Positions 60,577 through 64,000 of a stretch of DNA of 64,000 nt are shown piece by piece. The DNA lies in assembly GCF_030269515.1 (NCBI RefSeq), contig NZ_BSTM01000022.1:1-64000 (forward strand), read 5' to 3'. This stretch comes from Actinomadura sp. NBRC 104412. Lineage in GTDB: Bacteria; Actinomycetota; Actinomycetes; Streptosporangiales; Streptosporangiaceae. Made by a program: the position numbers and the translations under genes. Below the pieces are notes generated by a model. It searched no databases, was not told the DNA's origin, and was given only the letters and a program-made list of their open reading frames with translations. Position 1 is the stretch's first letter; each line of letters starts with the position of its first letter.

Positions 60577-62154
60577 ATGCAACTGTCAGGGCTGGCCCCA
60601 GGTGACTGGGTGACGCTGAACGCACGGTCCGCCCCGGACACCGAGTGCCTGGTGTCCGCCGAGGGCGAGGTCCGGACCTTCACCGAGGTCGACGGCCGGG
60701 TGACCCGCCTGGTGCGGGCGCTTCGGACACTGGGCGTCGGACGCGGCGACCGGGTCGCGATCATGGCCACGGACTCCTGCGACTACGTCGAGGTGGTTCT
60801 GGCCTGCATGAAGCTGGGGGCGACCTACGTGGCGCTCAACTTCCGGCTCGCCCCGGCCGAGGTGCGCACGGTGCTGGGCGCCAGCCAGGCCAAGGTGGTC
60901 TTTCTCAGCGGCCGGTACGAGGAGGCCATCGAGGGCTGCTTCCCCGAGGCCGCCGCCCACGTCCGTGCCCGGATCACCTTCGACACCTCGGCGGACGGTC
61001 TCCCGTCCTACGAGGAGTTCCTGGCCTCGGGTCCGGATGGTGGGGAGATCGAGTCCGTCACAGGCGACGACGACATCCTCAGCATCTCCTTCACCAGCGG
61101 GACCACCGGGACGCCCAAGGGGGTCATGCAGTCACAACGGATGATCAAGGCGATCACCGGGTCCGGCGTGGCGGAGCTCGGCATCCGGCCGGGCGACCTG
61201 CTGATGTCGGGCGCGCCGCTCTTCCACGCCGGTGGCATCGGCCATGTCTTCTACGGCGTCTCCCGCGGCGCGGGCTCGGTGGTGCTTCCGCAGTGGGACG
61301 TCGACCTGGGTCTGCGCTGGCTGCAGTCCGGCCGGGTCCGGCAGGCGATGCTCGTCCCCAGCATGATCATTCAGCTGCTCGCGCACCCGCGGGTCCGGGC
61401 GACCCGCTACCCCCGCCTTCGATCGATCATGTACGGCGGCGCCCCGATGCCGCCTTCGGTGATCCGGGAGATGGCCGAGGTCTTCGACTGCGACCTGCAC
61501 AACGGCTTCGGCGCCGGTACCGAGGCCGGTGGGCAACTGGTGCTGCGGCCCGAGGACCACCGCCGCGCGCTGGCCGGCGAGGAGTGGCTGCTCGGGTCGA
61601 TCGGCAGACCGGCGTACGGCTGCGATGTGCGGCTGCTCGGCCCGGACGGCCTGGAGGTCCCGGATGGCGAGGTGGGCGAGATCGCCAGCCGGGGCGACAC
61701 CGTCATGAGCGGCTATCTGGGACAGCCGGAGCTGACCACCCGGGTGGTGCGGGACGGCTGGTTCCGCGCCGGCGACCTGGCCTGGAAGGACACCGAGGGC
61801 TACTTCCACCTGGCGGGCCGGGCCGACGACATGATCGTGCGCGGCGGGGAGAACGTGTACCCGGTCGAGATCGAGGACGTGGCCGGCGACCATCCGCGGA
61901 TCGCGGAGATCGCGATCGTGGGCGAACCCGACCACCACTGGGGGCAGGTGGTCACCGCCGTGGTGACGCTCAAGGACGGTCACCGGGACGGCGGCCTGAC
62001 CGCCGCCGAGCTCCGCGCGCACTGCCGCGGCCGGCTGGCCGCCTACAAGATCCCGACGCGGGTGGTCGTGGTGGACGACATGCCGCGCAACTCCACCGGC
62101 AAGATCCACAAGGCGGTGCTGCGTGAGTGGCTCGCCCAGGGGGTGATCGCATGA
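60577..62154 (+). CDS. Acyl-CoA ligase (AMP-dependent synthetase)
   Basis: This 525-residue adenylate-forming enzyme has SFTSGTTGTPKGV, the A5 region NGFGAGTEAGG (altered from the common YGMTE), GWFRAGD, GRADDMIVRGGENVYP and the terminal catalytic Lys in NSTGKIHK. It would activate a carboxylic acid for the enzymes that follow. AAGGAGG lies 11-17 nt upstream of the ATG. Coupled to the dehydrogenase gene by ATGA. Confidence 0.9.
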   Translation: MQLSGLAPGDWVTLNARSAPDTECLVSAEGEVRTFTEVDGRVTRLVRALRTLGVGRGDRVAIMATDSCDYVEVVLACMKLGATYVALNFRLAPAEVRTVLGASQAKVVFLSGRYEEAIEGCFPEAAAHVRARITFDTSADGLPSYEEFLASGPDGGEIESVTGDDDILSISFTSGTTGTPKGVMQSQRMIKAITGSGVAELGIRPGDLLMSGAPLFHAGGIGHVFYGVSRGAGSVVLPQWDVDLGLRWLQSGRVRQAMLVPSMIIQLLAHPRVRATRYPRLRSIMYGGAPMPPSVIREMAEVFDCDLHNGFGAGTEAGGQLVLRPEDHRRALAGEEWLLGSIGRPAYGCDVRLLGPDGLEVPDGEVGEIASRGDTVMSGYLGQPELTTRVVRDGWFRAGDLAWKDTEGYFHLAGRADDMIVRGGENVYPVEIEDVAGDHPRIAEIAIVGEPDHHWGQVVTAVVTLKDGHRDGGLTAAELRAHCRGRLAAYKIPTRVVVVDDMPRNSTGKIHKAVLREWLAQGVIA

Positions 62155-63386
62155 CGACCGGGCCGCGGACCGTTCCGACCCTGGAGGAGATCGCCGCCGA
62201 GGCGCACGCCTTCGCGGCCGCGAGGGTGCCCCGCCGGGCCCCGGCCGCCGCGGGGGAGGGGCCCGACGACGTGATGGGCGTCGGGCTACGGCGCGGCGAG
62301 GCCGAGGCGGCCGAGGTCGAGGCCGCCCGTGCCTGGCAGCGCGAGCTCTTCGACGCGGGTCTGGCCTGGGTCGACGGTCCCGTGGAGTACGGCGGCCGTG
62401 GGCTGGGCCAAGCCCACCGCGATCGGGTCCACGCGGTGCTGCGCGAGTATGAGGTGCCCAACACGGCCTGCTTCATGGTGGGCCACGACATCGTCGCTCC
62501 GGCGATCCTGGCGCACGGCACAGCGGAGCAGCGGGCGGCGTACCTGCCAGGGATCTGGCGCGGCGACCTCATCTGCTGCCAGCTGTTCTCCGAGCCCGAC
62601 GCGGGCTCGGACCTGGCCGGGCTGCGGACCACCGCGCGCCGCGACGGCGACGGGTGGGTGATCGACGGCCAGAAGGTCTGGTCGTCCTACGCCCACCTGG
62701 CCCAGCTCGGCGAGTTGCTGGCCCGCACCGGTGACCAGGCCGACCGGCACCGCGGCATCACCGCGTTCCTGGTCGACATGCAGGCGCCCGGCGTGGACGT
62801 GCGGCCGCTGCGGCAGATCACCGGATCCGAGCACTTCAACGAGGTGTTCCTGGACCGGGTACGGGTGCCCGACGCGCAGCGGCTCGGCCCGGTCGACGGC
62901 GGCTGGCCGGTCGCGCTGACCACGCTCACCAGCGAGCGGACGCTGATGGGCGACGAGCACAACGGCCTGGTGAACGACCCGGTCCGGCGGCTGTACGCGC
63001 TGGCCGCCGCGACCGGCGCGGACGCCGACCCGGTCGTCCGCGAGCTGCTCGCCGAGGCATGGGAACGCGAGCAGATCGTCCGTGAGACGGCCCGGCGCAG
63101 CCTGACCGCGCCGGCCGAGGCCCAGGCCGGGTCGGTGCTGAAGCTGCTGAGCACCGCCGACATGGAGTTCTGGATCGCCGTCGCCACACGGATCCTGGGC
63201 CCGCGGATGGTCGTCGACCACGGCGAGTGGGGCACCTACGCGTGGAGCCAGCTCCTGCTGGGCGCCCCGGCGCACCGCATCGCCGGCGGCAGCGACGAGA
63301 TCCAGAAGAACATCATCGCCGAACGCGTGCTCGGGCTGCCCCGTGACCCGCGTCCCCCGAGCCCGGACCGTTCCACGACCTCATGA
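62151..63386 (+). CDS. Acyl-CoA dehydrogenase
   Basis: The 411-residue flavoenzyme has VDGPVEYGGRGLG, CCQLFSEPDAGSDLAGLRT, VIDGQKVWSSYAHLAQ and a C-terminal GGSDEIQKNIIAERVLGLP. These match the FadE-type dehydrogenases used with branched or polycyclic acyl-CoAs. It likely desaturates the product of the adjacent ligase. Confidence 0.9.
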   Translation: MTTGPRTVPTLEEIAAEAHAFAAARVPRRAPAAAGEGPDDVMGVGLRRGEAEAAEVEAARAWQRELFDAGLAWVDGPVEYGGRGLGQAHRDRVHAVLREYEVPNTACFMVGHDIVAPAILAHGTAEQRAAYLPGIWRGDLICCQLFSEPDAGSDLAGLRTTARRDGDGWVIDGQKVWSSYAHLAQLGELLARTGDQADRHRGITAFLVDMQAPGVDVRPLRQITGSEHFNEVFLDRVRVPDAQRLGPVDGGWPVALTTLTSERTLMGDEHNGLVNDPVRRLYALAAATGADADPVVRELLAEAWEREQIVRETARRSLTAPAEAQAGSVLKLLSTADMEFWIAVATRILGPRMVVDHGEWGTYAWSQLLLGAPAHRIAGGSDEIQKNIIAERVLGLPRDPRPPSPDRSTTS

Positions 63387-63510
63387 CCCCCATATCCGGG
63401 CCGTGCCATCGGGAAGAGCCGTGGCCCGGACCGGAGATCTCGCGCATGGACGAGCCCCAAGCCGTGCCCTGCGCATGCCCGTGACTCCCAGCGACCGCGA
63501 GGACAGCCTG

Positions 63511-64000
63511 ATGCTCACCGGTGACCAGTACCTCGAATCCCTCCGTGACGGCCGTCGGCTGTTCATCAACGGCCACTCCGTCCCCGACGTGACCAAGGAA
63601 CCGCTGCTGCGGGGCGCCGTCCTGGCCGCCGCCCGCGGCTACGACCGGCACTACCAGCCCGGCGACGACGCGTTCGGGCCCTATTTCTTCATCCCGACCT
63701 CGGTCGAGGAACTACGCGCCGCCCAGGAACGCCAACTGCACTGGGACTTCCCGACCATCTCGACCTCCAACGGCCTGCTGATGGTGCTGACCGCGGCCAG
63801 CCGGATGCGCGCGGACCACCCTCGGTACGCCGAGCGCGCCCTGGCCTACTTCGAGGAGAGCAAGCGCCGCGACATCCGGCTCGTCCAGACGATCACCGAC
63901 GCCAAGGGCAACCGGGCGCTCCCGCCGGGCGCGCAGGACGACCCCGACCTGTATGTCCGGATTGTCGACCGGCAGCCGGACGGCATCGTCATCCGCGGTG
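63511..64000 (+). CDS. HpaB / 4-hydroxybutyryl-CoA dehydratase family protein, N-terminal part cut by the window edge
   Basis: The first 163 codons read MLTGDQYLESLRDGRRLFINGHSV, the family opening, followed by FIPTSVEEL and later TITDAKGNRALPPGAQDDPDLYVRIVDRQPDGIVIRG. The last stretch is closer in my memory to 4-hydroxybutyryl-CoA dehydratase than to E. coli HpaB. Both are flavin-fold enzymes; the dehydratase also needs an iron-sulfur site located further on. GAGGA lies 7 nt before the ATG; in-frame starts at 63475 and 63481 lack such a site. The stop is outside the window. Confidence 0.75.
   Translation, partial: MLTGDQYLESLRDGRRLFINGHSVPDVTKEPLLRGAVLAAARGYDRHYQPGDDAFGPYFFIPTSVEELRAAQERQLHWDFPTISTSNGLLMVLTAASRMRADHPRYAERALAYFEESKRRDIRLVQTITDAKGNRALPPGAQDDPDLYVRIVDRQPDGIVIRG

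Noticed and set aside
1..64000. CRISPR arrays, tRNA or rRNA genes, prophage genes, antiSMASH-type PKS/NRPS modules
   Set aside because: Looked for by eye; no repeat-spacer pattern, RNA gene or modular synthase was seen.

Overview
The window is high-GC DNA from an actinomycete. The evidence is pervasive ATGA/GTGA start-stop overlaps, many GTG starts, dense regulators (two LysR, one FCD-type GntR, one ROK, one TetR, three two-component pairs) and many acyl-CoA genes. The style fits a large-genome soil genus of the Streptosporangiales/Actinomadura kind, but the genus is inference. No rRNA, tRNA, CRISPR array or phage genes were seen. The left edge carries the end of an IS21-family element, and the right edge cuts an HpaB/4-hydroxybutyryl-CoA-dehydratase-family gene.

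Left part (0.6-11.3 kb): an envelope-linked unit on the minus strand (OmpR-type regulator, histidine kinase, then lipoprotein, membrane-fusion protein, MacB-like ATPase and FtsX permease). Matching direct repeats stand before the regulator and before the transporter genes. Then come a prolyl iminopeptidase, an aldo/keto reductase divergent from a LysR gene, a second LysR gene and an NTF2/SnoaL-like protein.

Centre (11.4-40.1 kb): a 29-kb catabolic island with 26 genes. It contains an MHS transporter, a 3-hydroxyisobutyrate-dehydrogenase-like enzyme, an aldehyde dehydrogenase, a GntR repressor, a DHDPS-like aldolase, two MmgE/PrpD proteins, two class III CoA-transferase-family proteins (one racemase-like), two crotonases (one like the ring-opening hydrolase BadI), two acyl-CoA dehydrogenase-like proteins, SDRs, two 3-hydroxyacyl-CoA dehydrogenases, a CoA ligase, an ornithine-cyclodeaminase-like protein, a Pot-type ABC importer and more aldehyde dehydrogenases. 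Four near-identical operator-like sequences at three intergenic regions, each overlapping a TTGACA-like box facing the gene it would control, suggest one GntR regulon. The set looks like uptake, CoA activation and beta-oxidation of a branched or alicyclic acid; the substrate is unknown.

Right-centre (40.2-58.7 kb): a NarL-type two-component pair flanked by two small membrane proteins. Then an eleven-gene minus-strand run: OmpR regulator, kinase, formylglycine-generating enzyme (FGE), ROK regulator, beta-propeller glycosidase-like protein, oligopeptide/oligosaccharide-type binding protein, two sulfatases without signal peptides, two permeases and a double ATPase. This reads as a locus for importing sulfated saccharides and desulfating them in the cytoplasm, with its own sulfatase-activating enzyme. 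A secreted TolB-like protein is divergent from it.

Right edge (58.8-64 kb): an NTF2-like lipoprotein that shares a LysR-type motif with the left part, then a TetR gene divergent from an acyl-CoA ligase, an acyl-CoA dehydrogenase and the truncated HpaB-family gene.
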